This document shows positions 46,996 to 56,900 of a stretch of 64,000 nucleotides of DNA, one piece after another. This DNA is from Hyphodiscus hymeniophilus (lineage: Eukaryota > Ascomycota > Leotiomycetes > Helotiales > Hyphodiscaceae): positions 1-64,000 of the forward strand of contig VNKQ01000009.1 of NCBI GenBank assembly GCA_016508695.1, in the 5' to 3' direction. Under the pieces are notes generated by a model. It saw only the letters and a program-made list of their open reading frames with translations. It was not told where the DNA came from and made no database searches. Each line of letters begins with the position of its first letter. The first letter of the stretch is position 1. The position numbers and the translations under genes were made by a program.

Positions 46996-48593
46996 ATGCG
47001 CTTTTCAACTTCTTTTCTGGCAGCTGGTCTGACAGCTTCAGTGCTTGCCGCCCCAGTCCTCGACCTTCATAAGCGCAGCGTAGACGATGTTCCAATTCAA
47101 GTGCGTTCTGTTGCCCCCGAGCAGACTCTTTATGGACAATGTATGTTGAATCATTTGTTGTCTAATATGCATCTGACTAAAATCCAATAGGTGGAGGCGA
47201 GTCCTGGACTGGACCAACTACATGCGTGGCTGGTGCATATTGTTCCTACTCAAACCATTGGTACTCGCAATGTATCGTTGGGACAGCTACAACTAGTGTT
47301 GCGTCTGGCTGTGCGGCCAGCATTGCCGAATCAAGCGGAGTGGTAACTTCTAGCATTTCGTCGTCCAAACCCGTGGTCTCGAGCGTTGTTTCATCAAAGA
47401 AGTCCTCGTCAATTGCCGTCGTCTCGAGCTCGATTTTATCTAGTCATGTGGCAGAGAGCACAAAAACTACCATCCTAGCCTCATCAAGTGCCGTCAAGAT
47501 TGTGTCCAGCCCGGTTCCTACTACAAAATCGAGTACCGTGCAGTCTACTGCCAAAGTCACCACATCTTCCAAAGTAGTCACCTCCAGCGTTGCCGTAACT
47601 ACTTCTGCTGCAAACAATGGGACTTTACAATGGCTTGGTGCCAATGAATCCGGAGCTGAGTTTGGCAGCAATATTCCTGGAGTTCTTGGAACCGACTACA
47701 CATGGCCATTGACCTCCTCAATTGAAACGCTTATCAGCAAGGGCATGAACATCTTCCGTATTCCGTTCCTCATGGAGCGTATGGCTCAGGGAACTATGAC
47801 TGCCACCCTTGATGCAACTTATCTCGCAGATCTCATCACGATTGTGAACTTCATTACTGCAGCTGGAGGACATGCAGTAATCGACCCTCATAACTTTGGC
47901 CGATACGCCGGCACCGTCTTTACTTCTACATCCGATTTTCAAACATTCTGGACCAACCTGGCCAGCCAGTTCAAGTCCAACGCCAATGTCATCTTCGATT
48001 GCAATAATGAATTCCATGACGAGCCCTCCAATACTGTTGTGGCCGCCCTCAATCAGGCTTGTATCAATGGCGTACGGGCTGCTGGTGCAACTTCGCAGTA
48101 CATCTTCGTCGAAGGAACTGTGAGCTCCTTCCAAACTTCTAATCTTCCCAACAGAGTGCTAATTGTAATTCAGTCCTACACAGGAGCCTGGACATGGATC
48201 TCATCCGGCAACGGTGCCGCTATGCTCTCTCTCAGCGACCCCGAAGACAAGATCGTCTACGAAATGCACCAATACCTCGATTCCGACGGATCAGGAACAT
48301 CATCCACATGCGTGTCCTCCACCATTGGGGTGGAGAGGATCGCTGCTGCTACATCATGGCTTCAGGCCAACGGCAAGAAGGGGATAATTGGCGAGTTTGC
48401 CGGTGGTGCAAACTCAGACTGTGAGGCTGCTGTGACTGGCATGCTGAATGCGATGGAAGCTGCTTCGGACGTTTGGATGGGGGCTATGTGGTGGGGTGGT
48501 GGGCCATGGTGGGGTGACTATATTTTCAGCATGGAGCCAAGTGCTGGTACGGCATACGTTGCTTATATGCCTACGCTTGAGACGTATATTTAG
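46996..48593 (+). CDS. GH5 endo-beta-1,4-glucanase with N-terminal CBM1
   Basis: Three exons: 46996-47140, 47191-48119 and 48174-48593; 497 aa. Secreted enzyme that cleaves internal bonds of cellulose. Signal peptide about 1-19 (MRFSTSFLAAGLTASVLAA), then a propeptide ending at a Kex2-type KR. A complete CBM1 follows (YGQCGGESWTGPTTC, then YSQC; four Cys and the aromatic binding face). A ~120-residue Ser/Thr/Val linker leads to the GH5 domain from about residue 210. Catalytic residues by family pattern: acid/base Glu322 (NNEFHD) and nucleophile Glu432 (GEFAGG). It resembles Trichoderma Cel5A-type enzymes (GH5_5). The second intron (48120-48173, 54 bp) is in frame; removing it restores the family sequence FVEGTSYTGAWTW. 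Intron 1 splits the first CBM1 cysteine codon. Confidence 0.95.
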
Positions 48594-49015
48594 ACGTGAA
48601 GAAAGAAAGGTCATGGGTGCGGAGGGTGTCCTAGAGACCAGGAAAGCCTGTGTGTGAATACGTAAGGGAAGGTATCTTTCTTGTATATAGATTTGGCGGC
48701 ACATAAGTTCAGAATAAAACAGGCCTGTTCTTCGATTCATGAATATATCAGTCCATCAAGCCATGTTGTGACGAATAAGAATGTATGCTACGCTTTCTAA
48801 TCATCTTCTCACAACACTGCTGACTGCTATGGAAAGCCCGAATTATTATTCACGGTTACGAACGTATTCACGGTGCAAGATCCCAAATTTCTTGTTTGGG
48901 TATCGGTCATTGAACTGAAGTCCCCATACAAGACACAATCTTAACTTTAATCTAGCTCTCCCATAGTATTCAAGCCTTCATCAATCCACCATTCTTACAA
49001 AAAGATCTACACACA
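48594..49015. other. Intergenic region
   Basis: 3' UTR of the endoglucanase gene and upstream region of a small gene. Nothing distinctive. Confidence 0.6.
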
Positions 49016-49279
49016 ATGGATTCCACCACAAGCTACCCAGATGCTTCGATGGAAGACCCAAGCGTTCCAATCCCGGCGCGGGAAAGTACGGTTATTGACA
49101 CCACCTCAATGATCGAAAATGTCATTCCAAGGCACTTGGCTCAGCACATATTAGAAGTGAGAAGGGGAGGAGGCGGTGGTGAGCCAGGAGACGATGGCTT
49201 TGGTGCGGGTATGGTCATTGACACTGAGGAAGACGAGCAAGCGTACATGCCAATGCCCGATTCTGCATGGCACATGTAA
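49016..49279 (+). CDS. Small hypothetical protein, 87 aa
   Basis: A single exon with a good start context (ACACAATGG). The protein is acidic with many Met and Pro, a short helix (SMIENVIPRHLAQHILEVRR), a Gly run (GGGGG) and an acidic end (TEEDEQAYMPMPDSAWHM). The well-formed leader and the coherent helix argue that it is real. No family recognised. Confidence 0.45.
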   Translation: MDSTTSYPDASMEDPSVPIPARESTVIDTTSMIENVIPRHLAQHILEVRRGGGGGEPGDDGFGAGMVIDTEEDEQAYMPMPDSAWHM

Positions 49280-49716
49280 TTGGAGGGGAGGGCTTGGATG
49301 TTTAAGCTCCGCATGTTGACGAATGATGGGTTCCAAGTAATTAAGATCTTGGAACCTGTCGACGACGCAGAGTTGATCATTTTCAAACGTTCTCATTCAA
49401 TGGCTCTATGCTGTAATTCACGGCTCATGCATCAGTGTAGAACACCACTGGACTTCTAAGCCACATGTTGCGAGATTGGTGAGTCTAGAATCCGTTATGC
49501 GAAGTCAGAAGTCGCGATGCATGACTGCTAGTATACTGTGTGTTCATTCACACCTGTTTATGATTCACACGTTACATGAAACTGAAATGCCGCCTCAAAA
49601 TCAGGTACTGCTTGAGACTTGCGGTCTCCAAACTTACGGCCAACAACAAAGGCCTCGATACTGATTTTGTATGAGCCCCTCGAAAACGGCAGCATTGTCT
49701 CTAATCGTAGGATATC
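49280..49716. other. Intergenic region
   Basis: Spacer between two plus-strand genes. No feature seen. Confidence 0.6.
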
Positions 49717-51003
49717 ATGAACTTTAGGACGATACAAGAAGGGAACCTGGCGTGGGCAGAAAGGCTAAGACGCCAGGAAGGGACAAAGAGGGAAGTCGAA
49801 GAAGAAGACGACGACGAGGAAGCAGATCGCTCCTTCGAAACACAGTGGCAGAAGCGAGTACGGCTTGCAAAAGCAGCACTTGAAGTCGAGAGGGGGCCAT
49901 CGCCCGAAAATGAATCAAGGTCGGAGGAGGAACAGTCATCTGACGTAGAGCCATCTCCTAATGAAGAGCCCATCCAGTATCGAAAATCGTCTTCGTATAG
50001 GAAACAACCGCCTCAGCCAGCTCCTCGCCGAAAGCGCATCCCGTGTGATGAATCAGAGGAGGAAAGCGAGGAAGACCCAGATATTGATCATGATGAAGAA
50101 GCTGATGGGGACTTAGAACCGCTTGGAGGGATTGCTGGCAGCAGAAATCAATCGAGAGCAGCGGTTAGTACTAAAAGTACTGAAAATCCACGAGTATGCA
50201 AATCAGCAAAAGGCGTGCGCACGCAATTGGCTTCACCAAGGATTCAATATCTAGAAAACAGACGAGCATTACAAGCGCTTAGTCCATCTCCACGTCTTTG
50301 GGATGAGGATGTGCCAGAAGGCATAAGTGTAGATACATGGGCAAGGTTACCTCAACATGCAAAGGATAAATTGAGGAGCGCAGCACCTGTATTCGCTGAA
50401 AAGGAGAAAGATAGAGCCATCCAGCAAGTTGTCAAGGGGAAAGAAACGTCACGGGAACAGCCTACGAAAGCGGGAGGGAAAGCATCTAGAGCTGTTGGTA
50501 AGGATCATGATGGCGCTTTCGAGCCTCAGGAATTTCAAGACGATCGTACACCCTTGAAGAGAAGAATCAAGACGAAGAAACTGAAGCCGCAAATACAGAT
50601 CAAAGGACCAGTAGCTCGGGAATCAAGCCATAGTCCTTCATCGTCACCTGTTCCCAAATCCGGACCTAATCCCAAAAAAGGTTCACAACCAACCTTACGA
50701 CCTACATCGGCACCAGTGCCGCGGGTGGCAGAAGAAGTCGAAGGTGATGAATGCGTGGTGTGCTTGATGCCAGTCACGACACCATGTGTTCTGAAACCGT
50801 GCAAGCATAAAGCTCATTTCAAATGTATCAAGAGACATCTGGACATACGGTGGGAGGAGACGAATAACCTTTCTCAGCTGTGGTGTCCTATCTGCCATGA
50901 TTCCAATAACCCTATTGAGACCATCACAAGGGAAGGAGAAAGGGATTTCGGTGTTGAAGATCATTACCTTGCCGACTTGTTCGCTGCAGCTATTGCTCGC
51001 TGA
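49717..51003 (+). CDS. RING-H2 finger protein, possible E3 ubiquitin ligase
   Basis: A single exon of 428 aa. Residues 1-340 are disordered, with acidic clusters (EEEDDDEEAD, EEESEEDPDIDHDEEADGD) and basic patches. The RING-H2 domain spans residues 346-393: Cys346-x2-Cys349, Cys362-x-His364-x2-His367-x2-Cys370, Cys390-x2-Cys393. Cys357 also lies inside the first loop. The 19-residue gap before the last pair is within the usual range. RING-H2 domains recruit E2 enzymes, so ubiquitin ligase activity is the likely role. Nuclear location is inferred from the composition. No membrane segment. Confidence 0.82.
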   Translation: MNFRTIQEGNLAWAERLRRQEGTKREVEEEDDDEEADRSFETQWQKRVRLAKAALEVERGPSPENESRSEEEQSSDVEPSPNEEPIQYRKSSSYRKQPPQPAPRRKRIPCDESEEESEEDPDIDHDEEADGDLEPLGGIAGSRNQSRAAVSTKSTENPRVCKSAKGVRTQLASPRIQYLENRRALQALSPSPRLWDEDVPEGISVDTWARLPQHAKDKLRSAAPVFAEKEKDRAIQQVVKGKETSREQPTKAGGKASRAVGKDHDGAFEPQEFQDDRTPLKRRIKTKKLKPQIQIKGPVARESSHSPSSSPVPKSGPNPKKGSQPTLRPTSAPVPRVAEEVEGDECVVCLMPVTTPCVLKPCKHKAHFKCIKRHLDIRWEETNNLSQLWCPICHDSNNPIETITREGERDFGVEDHYLADLFAAAIAR

Positions 51004-51517
51004 GCACTGCCCAATGGAAGTCCTCATTTTCGTTTTGAGTTGGCCCAGGTGTGGGAACTTGGCCGAGAAAATCGACACAGGCGAGAAGATTCGAGAGTGC
51101 GGTCTTTGGGTGGCCTTTAGTTCATGTACAATCAGGTAAACGGATGATAGACTGCGAATCGAAGAGTCGAAGAGTCGAAGAGTGTTGTGATTGTGATACT
51201 ACGTGACCGTGGCGCCCCCTCGATAGTGCTACTACGAACATACTTCTGGGATCCCACAGATCTATGTGGAGTTACTGCGATCAAGAGCACAGCAATGGCG
51301 CTTGCTTGTTGCGGTGGCTTCATTGCTAGTAAGTAATGGGCTATGAGCCATAGCTGCTGGGCTGGAACTACCGCGTCCATGACTCTTTTTCATCTGTAGA
51401 CTACCAATACAATGCCTGATTCTAGAAAGTGTGCCTCAGACCTTGTGAGCCAAAAGCTTGCAAGTATGTGTTCAGGTTTCTAAATCGCAATTGTCGCAGG
51501 AATTTGATGCACACCTA
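51004..51517. other. Convergent intergenic region
   Basis: 3' ends of the RING gene (plus) and the RraA-like gene (minus). A short direct repeat (GAAGAGTC three times, 51161-51183) lies here. Confidence 0.55.
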
Positions 51518-52253
51518 TCAACGGCGGTGAATCTTAAAAGCTTCATAGACTGTCATTCCTTTCTCAACATCCTCTTTCACTCGATCGTCTGCTTCAACGA
51601 GGCCAGGTAATATTGAAACCAGCTCAGAGACCAGATTCTGGGGTATGACAATCACACCATTGACTGAGTCACTGAACACGAGGTCCCCGGGCTTCACAAT
51701 GGTCCCATCTAGGTTCAGAGGAACCTGCAGAGCGTGGACTGTAGCTTCTGCACCCGTTCCAGTGATGGACTTTCCATGAGCCCAAACCTTTTTACGATTT
51801 CAGTTGTGATCAAGATATCAGAGTCAATATGCTTACTGGAAGGCCAACTGCTGCCAACTCGTCAATATCTCTCACTCTTCCATGCACGACCACACCCTTT
51901 GCATTCAAGACTTTCATTCTCGTAGCCATGATCCCACCAAGCACGGCGCAGATTTGGCCTTTCGGCTGGCTGATAACCACGATGGTCTCCGGCTGCGTCA
52001 AGTCCACATAGTGCTTGCCAGCTGGAACGTTTGCTTCCGGATAACCAGACAGATCCGTGCTGCCTTTTGGAGCATAGAGAACTGTTGAAGCAGGCGCAAT
52101 GAGCACTTGTCTTGACAGAGAAGCTGACGGTGGTGTGTATAAATTTAGATCTGACAGAAAGCCGCAATTGGGCACTTTGAGCTTCATGAGGGCATCGGAT
52201 ATGTCACACGCGGTGTAATTTCGTAGAGCTTGGAGTTGATCTTTTGTCGCCAT
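51518..52253 (-). CDS. RraA-like / 4-hydroxy-4-methyl-2-oxoglutarate aldolase family protein
   Basis: Two exons on the minus strand: 52253-51837 and 51787-51518, with a 49-bp intron; 228 aa from the ATG at 52253, which has an ideal context (CACCATGG). Family marks: helical start NYTACDISDALMKL, then QICAVLGGIMATRMK, GVVVHGRVRDIDEL (the metal/substrate loop with conserved R and D), and late beta strands PGDLVFSDSVNGVVIIPQ. Members are divalent-metal-dependent aldolases of the HMG/CHA type or RraA-like proteins; the fungal substrate is unknown. An upstream in-frame ATG at 52352 would add 33 residues with five arginines and no acids, like a mitochondrial presequence, but its context is weak (T at -3). 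A divergent short frame at 52316 overlaps that extension. Confidence 0.88.
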
Positions 52254-53506
52254 GGTGCGGGCCTGCTGCAAATAGATTCGCCAGGTGATGGGAGCGCGAA
52301 CCCTAAATATACAAGATGCAGGACGAAAGCCAAATCTTTGAAGCTGTGGCATTAAATTTAGCTTCACCGGATGATGAGGAAGCTGAATATCGAACGCAGG
52401 TCAGTCGCTTCATCCCCCATCTCCGAGCTGAAGCTGCTTTAACGGCAGACACAAAAGCGGCAAGGGAATTAAAGCTCTCTGATTACCTTTACCCCGCCAC
52501 AAATAGTGGGATGGGCTCTGTCACAAGCTTCACCCTATTCAAGCTTCAACAATGAGGATACTTGGAACTCCTGAGTGCATCGGAAGTTTTCTTATATACT
52601 CTGGGTCTTCTGTTCATCTCGCCATTCATCAAGGAAACCGGGCATACATACATCTTATACGGCCGCCCCCTGTATCCTACAAGGAGAACTTCCTCTTCTT
52701 CGGACTTCTATGCAGCCAGACACAGAGCATGTGCCAGCTCACGCAGCCTGCAGGTGATGAGAGCTTTTCCACGTGCATGAGAAGGAAAGCAGTGCGACGG
52801 GACTGAGGACTGTGTCGGGCATATCCTTGATATCAAATGAGAAGCAGCCGAAACGACATGTTTCTCTTTTCCCAACCGCGCAGTCAGTCGTAGATCTCAG
52901 ATAACCATCACATGGTCTACACCTTGATAGACCGGATATCCACCCATGCAGGAGTTAGCAGGCCATGTATGTGGCCAAGATGACGAAAACAACGGGAGTG
53001 CCCGAGGATTTCTTTGCAAGCAATTTACAGACAACGACAGAACGATTACTTCTGTATATTAATGCGCCTTTCGCGCTCCTCTGCATAAGTCCTAACCACA
53101 ACTCTACTTTCTTCCAATCCGAAATAATTCTTCCATCCATACCGCCCGCTCTGCGCCGCCAGGAGCAACTTGTCTGGATTTCGCTATTCCATCCCGCGCT
53201 TTGAGACTTGGCCAACGAGAGGAACAACCATTCTTTCGCTCCGGCGTCACTTGATAACGACGAGTCCACCCTCTCACGTCCCTCACCACCAACATCCCGA
53301 CTACGCCATAACTGACTGCACTTCTTAAGCATTCTGGACCTGCAACTGAGCTTTGCATACCCTGCTACCTGCATGTAGGAGGAGAACCACTTTCCTGAAC
53401 CAGCCACCGCTGCACCACTGAATTTCTCCCTGTCGCCTTTAATCCTATTCCCCCACCTCTGCCCATCTGCCCCCCAGAAGCACACCTTGGGTCCTCGAGT
53501 GTGAAA
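52254..53506. other. Divergent intergenic region
   Basis: Separates the RraA-like gene from the WBP2-like gene. It may include the RraA-like presequence codons (to 52352). The minus-strand frame 53485-52955 is Gly/Arg/Trp-rich and looks like the complement of a pyrimidine-rich leader, so it is not called. Confidence 0.55.
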
Positions 53507-54481
53507 ATGTCAATAAAGTAAGCTGCTTCTCGAGCTACAGCTCTCCTCACGCCTCTGCCGTTGCTATACTTTTCTTTTTCTTCTGGTATTCTGCACATCA
53601 TGTATCAGTTCCATCAAGAGCAACATGTCTATTCCCTGCAACTAGCTCAGCAAACAAAGCTAAATGCATCTAATAGCTGGGTGATGACCGCGCCTGGTCA
53701 AGAAGGCTTTGTCAAACTACCAAACGAAAAGACGCTATACATTTCTCCTCCACGAACGAGTCTAGAAATCTCGTCACCGAAGACATCCGGCACGGAACCC
53801 TTCGCAGCGAAAAGTGATGCAGGCAACGTTTATATCACGAACCAACGGGTACGAGACCAGAAGACCATCCGGCCAATGCAATGATCTTGCTGACTCGTCG
53901 TGAAGATAGTCTATCTACCAAACAGTCCCACCCCCGAACTCCAATCCTTCTCGTCGCCCATACTCAGATTACAAGACGCATACGTCCGCGCCCCATTCTT
54001 CGGAGCGAACTACTGGACAGCATCATGTAAGCCTGTTGCGGATGGCGGAATACCAGCAAGCTGCCCGCTCGTGGAGCTGCGATTGACGTTTCGAGAAGGA
54101 GGAGCTTTCGACTTCCACACTATCTTCGAGCAGATAAAAGAGCGACTATACCAAGCATACACTGTTGCGAGAGAGTCGGGGCAAAGGGGTGACAATGTCG
54201 ACTTGGCGAATGTGCATCTGGAGCAGCTGCCAGCGTATGAGCCTGTGAGGGAGGTAGAAGAGGAGGAGGAACGGGTTATCTTGAGCCCCGTTCCTCTACG
54301 TCCGGCCGAAAGGAGGGATAGCGGTCTTGTGGACGTGAGGAGTGTAGATGAAGAGGAATCTCCTAAGCCAGCAGATAACATAGCTCCGGACGAGCCTCCG
54401 CCTGGTTATGAGGAGACGCAAGCCCAAGCCGTTGGGGCGGAATTGGAGCAGAGGTTAAGGGCGGAATCCGAGAGACAGTGA
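53507..54481 (+). CDS. WBP2-like / UPF0664 GRAM-domain protein with PPxY motif
   Basis: Three exons: 53507-53517, 53677-53848 and 53906-54481; 252 aa. The first coding exon is only 11 bp. It encodes MSI and two bases of Asn4, giving MSINWVMTAPGQEGFVKLPN, the usual start of this family. Its 159-bp intron starts GTAAGC and ends TAATAG. The GRAM-like domain continues with LYISPPRTSLEI and VYITNQR; across intron 2 it reads IVYLPNSPTPELQSF, then APFFGANYW. The C-terminal half is acidic, with LPAYEP and PPPGYEE, the latter a PPxY motif for WW domains of Rsp5-type ubiquitin ligases. Human WBP2 and the fission-yeast homologue have the same plan. Lipid binding is inferred from the GRAM fold. Confidence 0.88.
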
Positions 54482-55298
54482 GGACGTTTCATAGGATCTG
54501 GTGTTTCAAGCCCTTCCAAATAGTTATAGCAGATGTATGATTATTTTCCGGTAGCGGGATAGGGAAGGAGGTAAACGGCGTTTTTTGGTCAGCGTTCTAT
54601 TTACTCATGAGTGAGTAGGATTGGCGTGTTAGGATCAAGCTGAGAGCTCTAAGGTGAACAGAAGCTCTGAGGGGCACCTTCATGATCTCGTGAAGGTCCA
54701 AAGAAACATTCATCTGCTCTTACTTTCAAAAGTCTTGCTCCGACTAGTGCTGAGACCATCGAATAATCCAGAGCGGTTGACAACGACACCTATGCCATGG
54801 CCTCCATGTGGTTTCGGATCATCATAAGGTCTTGGAATTAATGAACAACATCTGAAGTTACCCAGCAGACATTCGTGTCTATTACCTGCTGGTTTGGAGC
54901 TTGCGCGCTGTTGGGTGCATCTCAAACAGAGTTGGCCAAAAGCTCAGTAAGCGGCGTTGAACAGCGGAGCTACGGTTTGTTGTAGTAATGATGCATAATG
55001 AATTCCGAATGATTGGGATGCTTCTTCTTGGTTAAACCTACCTCCATCCTCGATCTACACATAGGTTCTGAAGACAGGACCATTACCTCATGAAACTTCC
55101 TAATAATATTTCCGATACATTCTCAGCAGTCTCCACTTTCCTCCCACCAATGAGCACCAAGCATTTCCAAGCTTCCCGGCCGGGGGCTTCCCAAGATCTT
55201 CCGAGTTTACATTTTGCAGCTTCGACACCTCAATCATCGCACAAAAGCCACAACCCGCGCCATTGAGCATCTACACGCATCAATTGACGACGAGCACG
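54482..55298. other. Intergenic region
   Basis: 3' UTR of the WBP2-like gene and the QCR6 promoter. Nothing distinctive. Confidence 0.6.
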
Positions 55299-56276
55299 AT
55301 GGGATTCTTCGATAGCCTCAGCGAGATGGTCGCGGCCGCTATGCCGTGGGAGACGGTCGAGGCGGAGGCGCCTGAGAAGCCGGAGGAGAAGGATGAGGGT
55401 GCTGAGGTATGTGCAGACTTTTGCTTTCGTGACTGCGAGGGTCTTTCGTGACTGCGAGGGTATGCGCTTGAGTGTTAGAGGGTATGCGGTCTTGGAATTG
55501 TGAAGATGTTGAGGGAGTATTGGGATGGGAAGGCTGGGAGTTAAGAAGGGGTGGGAGTCCACGCGGATGCCTTGTGAGGTCTGCGAAGGGGTGCAATGGT
55601 TTGTTGAGTGTCGGATTGGGGCTCAATTCTTTGCAGATTATATTTCTCGCAGGTCACGGGCTAATCATCTTTTCTTACAGGAGGAATCTGAGGGAAAGGA
55701 AGATAGCGAAGAAGGCGAGGATTCTAAGGAAGGAGAGGATGAGCCCGAGGAGGAGGAGGAGGAGGAGGAGGAAGAAGAAATGGTAGACCCGAAAGAGACG
55801 CTCGAAGAGGGTGAGTCACGTCCAACTCACAAGATACGCAGAGTGCTCTGAGGGGCATGGAGTTGAGAGGAGGTTTTGGCACCTTGAGGTCAAATCGAGC
55901 TTGATGGAGACTATCTATGGTGACCAGGTTTAAGGATGAAATGCTAACGGTTTACAGAGTGCAAGGAATCCAAGCAATGCGCCCCAGTCAAGCACCACTT
56001 CGATGAGTGCGTTGAGCGTGTCACTGGTGCCGATGAGGGAAAGCCAGTGGACAAGAAACACCCCAACGAGGATTGTGTTGAAGAATGTAAGTTTCCCTAG
56101 GATAGCCATTCAGCCAGACCACTCCGTTTGCCTTAACCTATCTTTCGAAGCTTATGTCACGGATCCTGTCCTCCCCATACACTCGTTGAAAAATGGCTAA
56201 TGTCGAATCAGTCTTCCACCTCGCCCACTGCGCTAGTCAATGCGCTGCTCCAAAGCTCTGGGCTCAGCTCAAGTAG
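55299..56276 (+). CDS. QCR6: Cytochrome bc1 complex hinge protein (Qcr6)
   Basis: Four exons: 55299-55406, 55681-55810, 55958-56086 and 56212-56276, all GT-AG and phased; 143 aa. Qcr6 is the acidic hinge subunit of mitochondrial complex III that helps cytochrome c dock on cytochrome c1. The N-terminus is MGFFDSLSEMVAAA. The middle is almost entirely Glu/Asp (one run of ten or more Glu). The conserved C-terminal hairpin carries paired cysteines: ECKESKQCAPVKHHFDEC and EDCVEEFFHLAHCASQC, ending AAPKLWAQLK. These pairs form disulphides in known structures. Intron 1 (274 bp) is the longest in the gene. Confidence 0.94.
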
Positions 56277-56900
56277 AGCCCGAAAACCCTCAATTCATAT
56301 GCCGGTTATGATGAGTTCCGATTATGACATAGATGGTGGTGGTGAGGCTGGACAAGGGAAGGAAGCGCTTGTACAAACATCTCCAACCAGCCCTGTTTCT
56401 GTGCTCCTGCATAACAGATCTCCTTTTGCGTCGTACAGCATGTAGTATAGGAAAAAGCGATAGACGAGATCTCTTTGGCTTCTTCTCATGTGAAGCTCCG
56501 ATTGATAACAAAGTTGGGCTCAATTATCTGAAGAGGATGCAGCTATCGTGATTCGGACTTTCACGAGATAAAGCAAGGCAAGTTTACTCGGCTTCTAGAG
56601 AGTGCACCTCTGATGCTCCAAGAAGTATCGGAGATGGTCTGTTTTCGGTCCTATCAACAGACGCCAATCCCCAAAAAGCCCGTTGTCCGAACACTCACAA
56701 GACCTTATCATTCAATGTCGTCCAACTCCTCATTCAAGCAACCCCTCCTCATGCCATGGTTCTGGAAATAATGAATCAGATTCCACCAGCAATCTTCTCT
56801 GTATTCATAGCATAATTGGCATTTTTCTCAGGCTTTAATCTAACTTCCCATGGGGAATTAGCCGATGTTAGCGCATCAGCCTTGAACCTTGCGCGTCAGC
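56277..56900. other. Intergenic region
   Basis: Spacer between QCR6 and the FLVCR-like gene, same strand. Nothing distinctive. Confidence 0.6.

Noticed and set aside
52316..52555. 79-aa plus-strand acidic frame overlapping the RraA-like 5' end
   Set aside because: Reads like protein, but it is short, antisense to a possible coding extension, and lacks further exons.
52955..53485. 176-aa minus-strand frame
   Set aside because: Complement of a pyrimidine-rich leader; Gly/Arg/Trp bias with no domain, and it overlaps the WBP2-like promoter.
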